DNA of 64,000 nucleotides from Kiritimatiellales bacterium (lineage in GTDB: Bacteria > Verrucomicrobiota > Kiritimatiellia > Kiritimatiellales > Tichowtungiaceae): positions 55,001-119,000 of the forward strand of contig JBBADV010000004.1 of assembly GCA_041656295.1 (NCBI GenBank). Reading direction: 5' to 3'. The translations under genes and the position numbers were made by a program. The notes beneath the pieces were generated by a model, which saw only the letters and a program-made list of their open reading frames with translations, did no database searches and had not been told where the DNA came from. This document shows positions 36,571-45,347 of the stretch, in pieces (position 1 is the stretch's first letter; each line of letters begins with the position of its first letter).

Positions 36571-36657
36571 GCCCGGGTGGTGAAATCGGTAGACACAAGG
36601 GACTTAAAATCCCTTGATCGAAAGATCGTGCGGGTTCGAGTCCCGCCCCGGGCACCA
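36571..36657 (+). tRNA. tRNA-Leu (TAA anticodon), putative attR
   Basis: Complete 87-nt class II tRNA: acceptor GCCCGGG pairs with CCCGGGC, anticodon loop CTTAAAA gives anticodon TAA, a long variable arm ATCGAAAGATCGT folds as a hairpin, the T-arm is GCGGGTTCGAGTCCCGC, and CCA is encoded. The stretch 36584-36611 repeats in the 5'-half fragment at 19386. The 5' half here was probably supplied by the integrated element, rebuilding a working gene. Confidence 0.97.
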
Positions 36658-36709
36658 GACTATCTTTGATTTACGATCGTCGATTGATGGTTTTTAAGAG
36701 GATTTTTCA

Positions 36710-38473
36710 ATGGATATTGCACAGCTGACACTGAATGCGGATGAACAGAAATTAATTCAGCAATTACTTGCGGCCGGGCAGGAGCATCTGTTTGCCGATT
36801 GGGACGTGCGGGGAATGCACGATGATGCGAAGCGCGAATTTCTGAAGAGCCTGATGTGCATGAATAATTCATATCCCGGCGGCTTGGTCAGTTACATCAA
36901 CAATGCACGCAATCTGCTGGCAGAAGCCAAATCCGGTGCGAACCCGTTCGACGGTTTTGTGCCGCATCAGCCTGATATAACGGATTTGACGAAATTTGAC
37001 ACACGGTACGATCATTATGAAGCGCTAGGCCAAGCACACTTCGAAAAGGTCGCTGTAGTGCTTGTTGCCGGCGGACTCGGCGAGCGGCTCGGCTATTCCG
37101 GCATCAAACTCGACATCCCGGTGGAAGTGACGGAAACAACGCCCTACCTTGCACATTACGCCGCATGTTTGAAAGCGATGGAAGCGCGCATGCAGAATCC
37201 GCATCCAGTGCCGCTGATCATTATGGTATCGGAAGACACGCAGGCGAAAACGGTCGCGTCGCTCGAAAACAATAACTATTACGGGCTGCAAAAAGAGCAG
37301 ATTCATATCCTCAAACAGGAGCTCGTGCCGGCGCTTGCAGATAACGCCGGACATCTCGCGCTCGAAGAAAAATATAAGCTCATTCTCAAGCCGCACGGTC
37401 ACGGCGATGTACACATGCTGCTTCATTCCAGCGGCCTCGCTAAAAAATATGCCGCCGCCGGCATTGAACATTTTATCTTTATTCAGGATACCAACGGCCA
37501 GGTGTTCAATGCACTGCCGGCAGCACTCGGTGTTTCCGTTGAAAAGAAGTTTGATTTTAATTCGCTCGCTGTAAACCGCATTCCCGGCGAAGCCGTCGGC
37601 GGACTCGCGCGGCTGGTGAAAGGCGGCACTGAACTCACGCTGAATATTGAATATAACCAGCTCGATCCCCTGCTCCGCGCAACGGTCAATCCGGCGGGCG
37701 ATGTTCCCAACGAACAGGGCTGGTCGATCTTTCCCGGCAACATCAACGTACTCATCATCAAACTCTCATCCTACGTTAAACTTCTCGAACGCACACACGG
37801 AATTATCGCCGAATTTGTAAACCCTAAATATGCCGATGCTTCACGCAGCACTTTTAAACAACCGACGCGCCTCGAAACAATGATGCAGGACCTGCCGAAA
37901 CTTTTCGGCCCGGACGAAAAGACCGGCGTGTCTGTTTTTGATCGCCGATGGGCTTTTTCGGCAAACAAAAACAATATTAAAGACGCCGCTGAAAAACAGG
38001 CCAGCGGCGGGCCGCCGGAATCGGCCGCAACGGCGGAATCAGACTTCTATCTCGCCGGACGAATGAAACTCGCCGCCGCCGGCGTTGAGATTGAAACCGC
38101 ACCGGAAAAAATGATTCGCGGAATAAACATTATTCCGGGACCGCGCGTAATTTTGCATCCATCATTCGCGATGACGCTGGCCGAAGTGCGCAAAAAAATC
38201 TCCGGTGGAAAAATTTCCGGTGAAGCCACCCTGAGCATCGCCGGCGAAAACGTCCTGCTTGAACATATTGAACTTGCAGGGAACTCTGCACTCGTGATCC
38301 GTGCAGGGGAAGACACCATCGCCCTGAAAAATGTAAAAATTGAAAATGCCGGTTTTGAACTGATTGCATTAACCGACGCCGAACAGAACGACCCTGCCAC
38401 GCCGGAACACCTGCGTCTACGCGGCTACCGCATCGAAAATCGCGGAGCAGAAATATATTCCGGTACCAAATAA
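36710..38473 (+). CDS. UDP-sugar pyrophosphorylase (UTP--sugar-1-phosphate uridylyltransferase)
   Basis: A 587-residue cytoplasmic nucleotidyltransferase of the eukaryote-like UDPGP/USP group. The nucleotide-binding loop LVAGGLGERLGYSGIKLDIP lies near residue 115 and closely follows the plant USP signature. Later motifs are FIQDTNGQV and VNRIPGEAVGGLARL (sugar site). It forms UDP-sugars from UTP and sugar-1-phosphates such as Glc-1-P or Gal-1-P. The latter is made by the GH112 phosphorylase found later in the window, so a link to galactose salvage is plausible but not proven. First chromosomal gene after the island, followed by its own terminator. Confidence 0.88.
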   Translation: MDIAQLTLNADEQKLIQQLLAAGQEHLFADWDVRGMHDDAKREFLKSLMCMNNSYPGGLVSYINNARNLLAEAKSGANPFDGFVPHQPDITDLTKFDTRYDHYEALGQAHFEKVAVVLVAGGLGERLGYSGIKLDIPVEVTETTPYLAHYAACLKAMEARMQNPHPVPLIIMVSEDTQAKTVASLENNNYYGLQKEQIHILKQELVPALADNAGHLALEEKYKLILKPHGHGDVHMLLHSSGLAKKYAAAGIEHFIFIQDTNGQVFNALPAALGVSVEKKFDFNSLAVNRIPGEAVGGLARLVKGGTELTLNIEYNQLDPLLRATVNPAGDVPNEQGWSIFPGNINVLIIKLSSYVKLLERTHGIIAEFVNPKYADASRSTFKQPTRLETMMQDLPKLFGPDEKTGVSVFDRRWAFSANKNNIKDAAEKQASGGPPESAATAESDFYLAGRMKLAAAGVEIETAPEKMIRGINIIPGPRVILHPSFAMTLAEVRKKISGGKISGEATLSIAGENVLLEHIELAGNSALVIRAGEDTIALKNVKIENAGFELIALTDAEQNDPATPEHLRLRGYRIENRGAEIYSGTK

Positions 38474-38524
38474 CATGGCTCAACCGGTCGACTCAGTTTT
38501 TTAAAAAATCTTCTTTCTTTTCAT

Positions 38525-38559
38525 TGCCGGTTATCAGAATCGGGTTCCGGCACTTTTTT
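38525..38559 (+). terminator. rho-independent terminator after the pyrophosphorylase gene
   Basis: TGCCGG (38525-38530) pairs with CCGGCA (38547-38552) and is followed by a run of T (38554-38559). It separates the pyrophosphorylase from the arg genes. Confidence 0.75.
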
Positions 38560-38615
38560 GTTTCGTATCAGCGCAGTGAACGCTACAGTGCTTACTCTTG
38601 AATTTCAGAAAGAGG

Positions 38616-39800
38616 ATGATGAAAAAACTGCCGCTTCCAAAAGGGTTTTCCGCCGCCGGTGTTTCCGCCGGCATCAAAAAGAAAAAAGGCAAAGACATGG
38701 CCATGCTCGTGTCTGCTGTACCGGCGGTCAGCGCTGCCGTATTTACTACTAATCAGGTACAGGCTGCGCCGGTAAAATGGGACATCCGCATCGTGGAACA
38801 GCAAACTGCACGCGCCATTGTGATGAACAGCGGTAATGCCAACGCATGTACCGGCGCTCAGGGAATGGCAGATGCCGAAGCGATGGCCGCGCTCACTGCC
38901 GGACGGCTCGGCGCACGGGCTGAAGAAATTTTTGTCTGCTCTACCGGCACAATCGGTAAACCGCTGCCGATGGATAAAATTGCCGGCGGCATCGCTAAAC
39001 TGTTCACCGGTCTTTCTCCTGAAAACGGAATGCACGCCGCTGAAGCGATGCTGACAACGGATCTTATCACCAAAACTGTCACTAAAGAAATTATCATCAG
39101 CGGCAAACCGGTGCGCCTCACCGGACTCGCGAAAGGCTCCGGTATGATTGAACCGAACATGGCAACCATGCTTGCGTTTATTCTTACCGATGCCGCGGTG
39201 GAAAAAGCCTGCTTCCAATGCGCGCTGCGCGACGCCGCGGATTTAAGTTTTAACCGCATTACCGTTGACGGTGACCGCAGCACAAATGACAGCGTAATCT
39301 GTCTGGCAAACGGACTCGCCGGAAATGAAAAACTGACCCGCAAATCCGGGAGCTGGACACTTTTTTGCGAGACGCTGAATCAGATCCTTTTCGACCTGGC
39401 GATGATGATCGTCAAAGACGGTGAAGGCGCGACACGGGTGGTAACGATTCATGTGCGCGGTGCCGCGTCTGACGGTGAAGCGAATGAAGCCGCGCGCGCG
39501 GTTGCCAATTCGATGCTCAATAAAACCGCCTGGGCCGGCGTCCGGCCGAACTGGGGACGGATTGCCGATGCGCTCGGCTATTCGCATGCACAGGTTCAGG
39601 AAAATAAAATTGATATTGATTATGATGATGTTCCCGCCGTGCGCGGCGGCACTGCTGCCGGAACACCGGAAAAGCAGCTCGTTGCCGCCGTTTCAAAAGA
39701 GGCATTCACCATCAACGTGAATCTGAACCTCGGCAGCGGCAGTGCCACAGTCTACACCTGCAACTGCACCGAAGAGTATGTGCGGATCAATTTTGAATAA
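38616..39800 (+). CDS. argJ: bifunctional ornithine acetyltransferase / N-acetylglutamate synthase
   Basis: About 394 residues, normal for ArgJ. The proenzyme self-cleaves before the nucleophilic threonine in NMATMLAFI, preceded by the conserved GSGMIEP. It recycles the acetyl group from N-acetylornithine to glutamate in arginine synthesis. The frame opens at a TTG at 38598, but ATG at 38616 (or 38619, only three bases farther) has AGAAAGAGG just upstream. It is followed by argB and argD on the same strand, giving an argJBD cluster with the cyclic acetyl pathway. Confidence 0.95.
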   Translation: MMKKLPLPKGFSAAGVSAGIKKKKGKDMAMLVSAVPAVSAAVFTTNQVQAAPVKWDIRIVEQQTARAIVMNSGNANACTGAQGMADAEAMAALTAGRLGARAEEIFVCSTGTIGKPLPMDKIAGGIAKLFTGLSPENGMHAAEAMLTTDLITKTVTKEIIISGKPVRLTGLAKGSGMIEPNMATMLAFILTDAAVEKACFQCALRDAADLSFNRITVDGDRSTNDSVICLANGLAGNEKLTRKSGSWTLFCETLNQILFDLAMMIVKDGEGATRVVTIHVRGAASDGEANEAARAVANSMLNKTAWAGVRPNWGRIADALGYSHAQVQENKIDIDYDDVPAVRGGTAAGTPEKQLVAAVSKEAFTINVNLNLGSGSATVYTCNCTEEYVRINFE

Positions 39801-39870
39801 TTTCAACCGCGGATTAAACGGATAGAAACAGATTTTTACAAACAGCAGCAAAGAAAACGGAAAGAAAACC

Positions 39871-40743
39871 ATGCAGCAGATGATTGAAAAAGCGGGTGTT
39901 TTAATTGAAGCTCTGCCCTATATTCAACGCTTTCGCGGCGAAACAATTGTCGTCAAATTCGGCGGCAGCATTATGGAAAGTGAAACCGGCTACCGGAACA
40001 TTCTGAAGGACGTCGCCTTCATGGGATGTGTCGGGCTTCAACCGGTTATTGTTCACGGCGGCGGGAAATCTGTTTCTAAAAAGATGCGCGCAGCGAATAT
40101 TCAACCGAATTTCATTCAGGGACTGCGTGTTACCGATGGCCAAACCATCGAGGTGGTTGAAGAAGTGTTGAATAATGAAGTGAATCCGCATCTGGTTGAA
40201 ATTTTAAAGGAATACGGCAGTAAAGCGCGCGGCATTCATGGTGAAGATATTGTGCGTGTGAAAAAGCATACCGGCACCAACCCTCAAACCGGCGAGGAAC
40301 TCGACTGGGGCTTTGTCGGCAAAGTGATTCAGATTGATATCGAACCGGTTCTCGCTTTTCTGAAAGCAGATATTATTCCGGTGATTACACCGCTCGGACG
40401 TGGCGAGGACGGCAGACTGTATAATGTAAACGCCGACGATGTTGCCAATGCGATCGCCCGCGGACTCAAAGCGCGCAAGCTCGTTTTTCTCAGCGATGTG
40501 CCAGGACTGCTGCGCGATCCATCTGATCCGTCGACACTCATCACCAGTTTAAAACTGAGCGAAATTGAAGAGCTGATTTCGCGCGGCATCATTTCCGGCG
40601 GTATGCTGCCGAAAATCGGCGGCGCGGTAGAGGCATTAAAAGCCGGCGTCAACAAAACCCATATTATCGACTCATCCCTGCCCCACTCCTTACTGCTCGA
40701 ACTTTTCACCGATAAAGGCGTCGGAACTGAGATTGTGAAATAA
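39871..40743 (+). CDS. argB: acetylglutamate kinase
   Basis: A 290-residue amino-acid kinase that phosphorylates N-acetylglutamate, the second step of arginine synthesis. It has TIVVKFGGSIM at the N-terminus, IVHGGGKSVSKKM for substrate binding, the nucleotide-binding NADDVANAIARGLKA, and SGGMLPKIGGAVEAL near the end. The N-terminal helix (MQQMIEKAGVLIEALPYIQR) is the kind found in arginine-inhibited hexameric forms, so feedback control by arginine is likely. It ends 2 bp before argD. Confidence 0.96.
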   Translation: MQQMIEKAGVLIEALPYIQRFRGETIVVKFGGSIMESETGYRNILKDVAFMGCVGLQPVIVHGGGKSVSKKMRAANIQPNFIQGLRVTDGQTIEVVEEVLNNEVNPHLVEILKEYGSKARGIHGEDIVRVKKHTGTNPQTGEELDWGFVGKVIQIDIEPVLAFLKADIIPVITPLGRGEDGRLYNVNADDVANAIARGLKARKLVFLSDVPGLLRDPSDPSTLITSLKLSEIEELISRGIISGGMLPKIGGAVEALKAGVNKTHIIDSSLPHSLLLELFTDKGVGTEIVK

Positions 40744-40745
40744 CT

Positions 40746-41936
40746 ATGAAAAAAGATGAAATTATTGATCTGACAAAAAAATATGTCATGCCGACGTACG
40801 GGCGGGGACTTGTGCTCACGGAAGGCTCCGGCACAATGGTAAAAGACGCGGACGGTAAAGAGTATCTGGACTTTCTCGCCGGGATTGCGGTGCTGAATCT
40901 GGGTCATTGTCATCCGGCGGTAACCAAAGCCGTTCAGGAACAGGCAGCAAAACTGGTTCATACATCGAATCTCTATTACACCGAAAATCAGCCGCGCCTC
41001 GCACAGATGCTGGCGGAGCGGTCGATGGGCGGCAAATGCTTTTTCTGCAATTCCGGTGCGGAAGCGAATGAAGGATTGATTAAACTCGCGCGTTTCTGGG
41101 GCCGGGACAAAGGCAGATACGAAGTGATTACGATGCGCAATTCGTTTCATGGACGAACGCTCGCCACGCTGACCGCCACTGGACAGGATAAAGTACAGCA
41201 AGGATTTTATCCCCTGCCCGAAGGTTTTAAATATGCGGAGTTCAACAATCTCGAATCGTGCCGCGCCGCCGTCACGGATAAAACCGCCGCAATTCTGGTG
41301 GAAGCAATCCAGGGCGAAGGCGGCATTCTGCCGGCAGCGCCGGAATTTATTACCGGTCTGCGGAAGCTGTGTGACGAAAAAGGTATCCTGCTGTTCTTTG
41401 ATGAAGTTCAGGCGGGTATCGGCCGCACCGGCAAATGGTTCGGCTTCCAGAATTATGATGTGCGTCCGGACGGTTTTTCGCTGGCGAAAGCGCTCGGCAA
41501 CGGACTGCCGGTCGGCGCAATCGTTGTCACGCCGGAGCTCGGCGACACATTCCAGCCCGGCAATCATGCCACGACGTTCGGGGGTACACCGCTGGTTTGC
41601 GCCGCCGCAATGGCGGTGATTGAGACAATTGAAAAAGACCACCTGCTTGAAAACGCCAAAACCCGCGGCGCACAGCTCGTTGAAAAACTTTCGCCGCTCG
41701 CCGGAAAATATAACTGGATCGAAACGGTACGCGGCTGCGGACTGATGGTTGGCATCGTATTGAAACATGCAGCGGCACCGCTCCAGAAAAAACTGGAAGA
41801 AAAAGGATTGCTTACACTCGCCACCGCGATTCGTGTCCTGCGGCTGCTGCCGCCGTTAACAATCACTGCCGCCGAAACAGATCGCGCGATTACATGCATT
41901 GAAGAAGCCTGCGCCGAACTGGATGCCGCACAATGA
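40746..41936 (+). CDS. argD: acetylornithine aminotransferase
   Basis: Class III PLP aminotransferase, 396 residues, making N-acetylornithine from the semialdehyde. It shows FLAGIAVLNLGHCHP, the phosphate-binding CNSGAEANE, LFFDEVQAGIGRTG with the PLP aspartate, and the Schiff-base lysine in FSLAKALGNGLPVGA. The start is 2 bp after argB and the end overlaps the next gene by 4 nt, so translation is coupled. The family also includes ornithine and succinyl-DAP aminotransferases, but the arg context decides the call. Confidence 0.95.
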   Translation: MKKDEIIDLTKKYVMPTYGRGLVLTEGSGTMVKDADGKEYLDFLAGIAVLNLGHCHPAVTKAVQEQAAKLVHTSNLYYTENQPRLAQMLAERSMGGKCFFCNSGAEANEGLIKLARFWGRDKGRYEVITMRNSFHGRTLATLTATGQDKVQQGFYPLPEGFKYAEFNNLESCRAAVTDKTAAILVEAIQGEGGILPAAPEFITGLRKLCDEKGILLFFDEVQAGIGRTGKWFGFQNYDVRPDGFSLAKALGNGLPVGAIVVTPELGDTFQPGNHATTFGGTPLVCAAAMAVIETIEKDHLLENAKTRGAQLVEKLSPLAGKYNWIETVRGCGLMVGIVLKHAAAPLQKKLEEKGLLTLATAIRVLRLLPPLTITAAETDRAITCIEEACAELDAAQ

Positions 41937-42760
41937 GCCGTGAAACATTGCAAGTGCGCCCGCACGAGGATGGTCTGCCGCTGGTCGATGTGCTGTCAGA
42001 TCGGTTCCGCTGTTCAAAAAAACAGGCGCGCGTTCTGCTGGACACGCGGCAGGTTTTTGTTAACGGCAAACGCATCTGGATGGCGAAGCATACTGTTAAA
42101 AATAAAGATGTGATCGAAACGGTACGGCCGGAACCGAAGTCTAAGAAAATTGAAATCCTGAAACGTGCCGGTGAGCTGATTGTGGTGAATAAACCGTCCG
42201 GCATGGTGACAAACAGCAGCGCGCGCAGTCTGGAAACACGATTACAGCACGAGCTTGGAAACCCGCAACTGTGTGCGGTGCACCGTCTTGACCGCGACAC
42301 GTCCGGCTGTGTGATGTTCGCCGCCGGCGCTGAAGCAAAAGCACGCATGATTCCATTGTTTAAAGATCAGCGTATTATAAAAATTTATCGCGCCATCGCC
42401 ATTGGACGCGTGCCGGATGCGCTGAAAAAAATTACGCGCGATATTGACGGTGAATCGGCGACCACGCTGGTAAACATTCTCGACCGCAATCGCGATGCGA
42501 GTTATCTGGAACTGCGGATTCAAACCGGACGCACGCATCAGATTCGCAAACACCTGGCAGCACTGCGTTTCCCGGTGCTGGGCGATAAAGATTACGCCGG
42601 CGAGCAGCGCGGTAAACCCGTGTTCCGGTCTGTGCCGCGTCAGATGCTGCACGCGTACCGGCTCATCTTTCCCGGTGAACTGAGCAATACATCTATTCGC
42701 GTAACAGCGCCGGTGCCGGACGATTTCGCCGCCAGTCTAAAAACCCTGAAATTAAAATAA
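41933..42760 (+). CDS. RluA-family pseudouridine synthase with S4 domain
   Basis: A 275-residue RNA-modifying enzyme. The N-terminal S4 RNA-binding domain is at about 15-62 (VLSDRFRCSKKQARVLL). The catalytic domain has the RluA signature HRLDRDTSGCVMF, whose Asp attacks the uridine, and later IQTGRTHQIRKHLA. It converts uridine to pseudouridine in rRNA or tRNA; which site (RluC/D-like or other) cannot be told. It overlaps argD by 4 nt, probably only a shared transcript. Confidence 0.9.
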   Translation: MSRETLQVRPHEDGLPLVDVLSDRFRCSKKQARVLLDTRQVFVNGKRIWMAKHTVKNKDVIETVRPEPKSKKIEILKRAGELIVVNKPSGMVTNSSARSLETRLQHELGNPQLCAVHRLDRDTSGCVMFAAGAEAKARMIPLFKDQRIIKIYRAIAIGRVPDALKKITRDIDGESATTLVNILDRNRDASYLELRIQTGRTHQIRKHLAALRFPVLGDKDYAGEQRGKPVFRSVPRQMLHAYRLIFPGELSNTSIRVTAPVPDDFAASLKTLKLK

Positions 42761-42768
42761 CGAACGCA

Positions 42769-42827
42769 GGACGGGCTTCAGCCTGTCCACGTTTGGAGCA
42801 CGCGTGAACGCGGCGTCCCTGCCGCGT
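42769..42827. terminator. two hairpins between convergent genes
   Basis: GGACGGGC-TTCA-GCCTGTCC (42769-42788) and ACGCGGC/GCCGCGT (42808-42827) form two stable hairpins in the gap between the pseudouridine synthase and the convergent gene at 42828. They likely stop transcription from both sides. The first shares its GGCTTCAGCC core with the hairpin at 55966. Confidence 0.6.
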
Positions 42828-43427
42828 CTACTTTCGGTGAAATCCTTTTCTCATTCCCGGAGTTCCTTCCGGTCGCATCGGTTCGCCGGAAAGAATCCGT
42901 TGAAGCTGTTCTTCAACGCGCTGCGTTTTCATTTTGTACATTTCTGCCGCCGATTTTTTCAACCGTTCTAAATCGCGTTCCGCCGCTTCAAGGCGTTTGT
43001 GATGCATTTCGTTCATGCGGTTACTAATTTCTGTCAGATGTACACGTAATTGATTGATTAATTCTTCTCTTTTTATCGCATCGGTTTCTTTGCGTACAGC
43101 TTCGCCGAGCTTCATTATTTCCTGATATTGCTGCCGCATTTTTTCCATCTGCTCCACCGGCATCCGGTGCATATCCGGTCCGCCGCGACGCACCTGCTCC
43201 GGCCGCATCATTAGCCGGTTTCGCAGATTAAATTTATTTCGCGGGTGACAATGTGTCTGTTCCGGCGTGGAGCAGATGCTCGGTGCCGGCTGTTCTTCTG
43301 CAGTTTCAGACATCGGCGCACTTCCACCGCCGGCAAACAGGCGTTTCCACCATGGAGTATCGTCCTGCGCCGCAACGCCGGCAGCGATACAAACTCCCGC
43401 TGTAAATATAGCTAAACGGTATTTCAT
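42828..43427 (-). CDS. exported coiled-coil protein, Spy/heavy-metal-sensor-like
   Basis: A 199-residue protein with a signal peptide (YRLAIFTAGVCIAAGVAA). A proline/cysteine-containing linker precedes a helical region rich in Met, Arg, Glu and Gln (MHRMPVEQMEKMRQQYQEIM onward). That composition resembles periplasmic LTxxQ/CpxP-like or metal-sensing helical proteins, though no LTxxQ motif is clear. It is the third gene after the sigma factor and its membrane partner, 14 bp downstream, and is probably part of the same stress regulon. Confidence 0.7.
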   Translation of the reverse strand: MKYRLAIFTAGVCIAAGVAAQDDTPWWKRLFAGGGSAPMSETAEEQPAPSICSTPEQTHCHPRNKFNLRNRLMMRPEQVRRGGPDMHRMPVEQMEKMRQQYQEIMKLGEAVRKETDAIKREELINQLRVHLTEISNRMNEMHHKRLEAAERDLERLKKSAAEMYKMKTQRVEEQLQRILSGEPMRPEGTPGMRKGFHRK

Positions 43428-43441
43428 TTTCCCTCCTCGTT

Positions 43442-43903
43442 TTATAATTCAGTGAAGCTGACCAGATCTACGGATATTGTGAGCAGCAGATTTTCCAGTT
43501 CAGCGAGTTCTGCGCCGAACGGATCATCCCATAATAAATCCATTTCTGTTTCTGCACCGGAATTTGATGTCAGCGCCGGCATCGGTTTACCGGCAGTAAA
43601 ATTCCAGATGCTTGCCGCGACCGCCAGACCGGCCGCTATGGCAAGCACCGGCTTCCATACCGGCATACAAAGCCTATGCCGGTCTTTTTCAGTGCGCAGC
43701 CGGTTGATGATTTTGTCCGTACTCCATTCCGGCGGCTCTGCGCCGGCATCAAGCATCGTCCTGTTCAGGAAGTTTAATTCTGTACGCAACTGCCGGATCT
43801 CCGGCGATGTTTCCAGTGCACGCTGCAGCCGGCGTTTCTGCCGCGCTGTCATTTCACCGCTCTGTTCAAGCAGCAGTAAGCGCTCTGTTCTCTTCGTTGT
43901 CAT
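43442..43903 (-). CDS. putative membrane anti-sigma factor
   Basis: A 153-residue protein with a helical cytoplasmic N-terminus (ERLLLLEQSGEMTARQKRRL), one TM helix (about residues 85-102, VLAIAAGLAVAASIWNF) and an exported acidic tail ending near DLVSFTEL. It overlaps the sigma-factor gene by 4 nt, the usual order for a sigma factor and its membrane anti-sigma partner. No zinc-binding HxxxCxxC signature is seen, so it is not a classical ZAS protein. Confidence 0.7.
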   Translation of the reverse strand: MTTKRTERLLLLEQSGEMTARQKRRLQRALETSPEIRQLRTELNFLNRTMLDAGAEPPEWSTDKIINRLRTEKDRHRLCMPVWKPVLAIAAGLAVAASIWNFTAGKPMPALTSNSGAETEMDLLWDDPFGAELAELENLLLTISVDLVSFTEL

Positions 43904-44484
43904 TGTCCCGCCTCCAGCAGTTCGCGGTATTCACCGGCAAGTTCTTTGCGCAGTTTTGCCACCGCATACTGCATCCGCGCCAACGCGGTGTTGATGGAGC
44001 ATCGTTGAATTTTGGCAATCTCCTTAAAACTTAAATCCGCGCTCATCCGCAGCCAGAACACTTCACGCTGCTCTAACGGCAGCAGCGCCGCCGCGCGTTC
44101 AATTTTCCGGCCGATCTCCAGGCCGTCCGTTTCACTGTCCGGCCCGATCTGCGGTGCCGCCAGCGTTTCACCGACTGCCACACCGTCAGTGTACGCCGGC
44201 GTATCAAATGAAACCAGCGAGCGGCTTTTGCGCCCGCGGTCGATCATCAGATTGTGTGCAATCCGGAAAAGCCAGCTCAGCAGATTTTTTTCGCGGTAGC
44301 GGCTCATGTGTTTAATCGCTCTCACCCAGACTTCCTGAAAAACCTCGTCAGCATCCTCGCGCCCCTCCGAAAACCGCAGAATGAAGCTGAACAGCGGGCG
44401 CTTGTATTTTTCGACCAGCTCACCGAGCGCCTCCGTATTCCCGGCACGATAGGCCGCCAGCAGTTTTGCATCGTCACCATCCAT
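43900..44484 (-). CDS. ECF-type sigma-70 factor
   Basis: About 194 residues from the chosen start. Region 2 contains ADEVFQEVWVRAIKHM and RIAHNLMIDRGRK, and region 4 has the helix-turn-helix LSFKEIAKIQRCSINTALAR. Region 1.1 and most of region 3 are absent, as in ECF factors. AAGGAA precedes the ATG at 44484; the frame opens at 44586. It is likely held by the membrane protein encoded next and released by an envelope signal. Confidence 0.9.
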   Translation of the reverse strand: MDGDDAKLLAAYRAGNTEALGELVEKYKRPLFSFILRFSEGREDADEVFQEVWVRAIKHMSRYREKNLLSWLFRIAHNLMIDRGRKSRSLVSFDTPAYTDGVAVGETLAAPQIGPDSETDGLEIGRKIERAAALLPLEQREVFWLRMSADLSFKEIAKIQRCSINTALARMQYAVAKLRKELAGEYRELLEAGQ

Positions 44485-44539
44485 GCAACGGGTATTTCCT
44501 TCCGCGGTTTTCATGACATAGAACGGAGATTCTGTAATT

Positions 44540-45211
44540 TTATTGCACCGTTTGTAAAAAAAATCGCCAGACGGCGAGATACGCACTGGACACTTCTTTA
44601 CGGAGAATTACGCCGGCGGAATGGAAGGTCGGCGCATCGACAACGATCATCCAGAGCGCCACGAAGAAGAGGTTCATCAGAAAAATGATAATATATGAAA
44701 AAAAACGGCCATGTTCTTTTACATCCGGCTGCGGCTGACTTAACATATAAATGGTGTACACCAGATGGAAACCCCATGTCAGACCGACCGCACCAAGCCA
44801 CCAGATACGATACGCATTCAAATCAACAAACAGTCCGGCGAGCGCCCACAACGCAATCACAATAAAGGTGTAAAACGGGAAAAAATACGGTGCCAGTGAA
44901 ATGATAAAATTGGTTTTTGACAGCATTACATGTCCGCCGTTTTTCCCCACCTTCATCCGGCCGACTTTCGCGCCGAAGATCACTCCCCACAGCGCGTGCG
45001 ACAGTTCGTGCCCTAACACATACGCCCGGAACGGACGCGGCAGCACGAAAAATGATCCCACTGAAATCAGAAAACCCGCCGGCAGCGCCCACATCGTCCA
45101 GTCTGGCGACCCGGCCGGCGATGATGCCAGCAGTGCAATCAACGCCTTTGAAAATGCCCAGCAAAGCGGCAGCAGCAGAATCCCGATACTGAATTTGAGG
45201 AATTTTTTCAT
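44540..45211 (-). CDS. membrane HExxH metallopeptidase-like protein (M50-like)
   Basis: A 223-residue integral membrane protein with about five or six hydrophobic helices. One region carries GHELSHALWGVIFG, an HExxH zinc-binding motif of the kind found in site-2-type M50 peptidases, followed by KVGRMKVGKNGGHV. The usual NPDG-type second motif is not obvious. AAGGAAGGG lies before the ATG at 45211; the frame opens at 45238. Located 55 bp before the sigma factor on the same strand, it might take part in intramembrane release of that sigma factor, which is a hypothesis. Confidence 0.7.
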   Translation of the reverse strand: MKKFLKFSIGILLLPLCWAFSKALIALLASSPAGSPDWTMWALPAGFLISVGSFFVLPRPFRAYVLGHELSHALWGVIFGAKVGRMKVGKNGGHVMLSKTNFIISLAPYFFPFYTFIVIALWALAGLFVDLNAYRIWWLGAVGLTWGFHLVYTIYMLSQPQPDVKEHGRFFSYIIIFLMNLFFVALWMIVVDAPTFHSAGVILRKEVSSAYLAVWRFFLQTVQ

Positions 45212-45347
45212 AAACCCTTCCTTTTCCGGCCAAAGCATATAAAAATCCCGGCGCGAAACAACTTAAAGGCACGGACATCTCGCGCGCTTGAATCCGGATT
45301 CCCTTGCTCTTGCTATTCCGGCGTCGGGCGGCTACATTGAACAGCTT

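Larger units (their letters stand above)
19427..36611. mobile_element. putative tRNA-Leu-targeting integrative element (about 17.2 kb)
   Basis: Bounded by a 28-bp perfect direct repeat inside tRNA-Leu sequence (19399-19426 and 36584-36611). The intact tRNA is beside a tyrosine integrase, followed inward by an unknown protein, an excisionase-like HTH protein, a small protein and a RepA-like ATPase. Cargo toward the left end is a TSP3-repeat protein, a large RHS protein, lipoproteins, a type II Thoeris pair and an outer-membrane protein. Much of the interior is visibly more AT-rich than the flanking arg and clpC regions. No conjugation genes are present, so mobility would need excision and help from elsewhere. 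Boundaries are inferred from the repeat. Confidence 0.72.

Noticed and set aside
40329..41768. 479-codon minus-strand frame over argB and argD
   Set aside because: Antisense to two recognised enzymes; composition is a codon-bias artefact.
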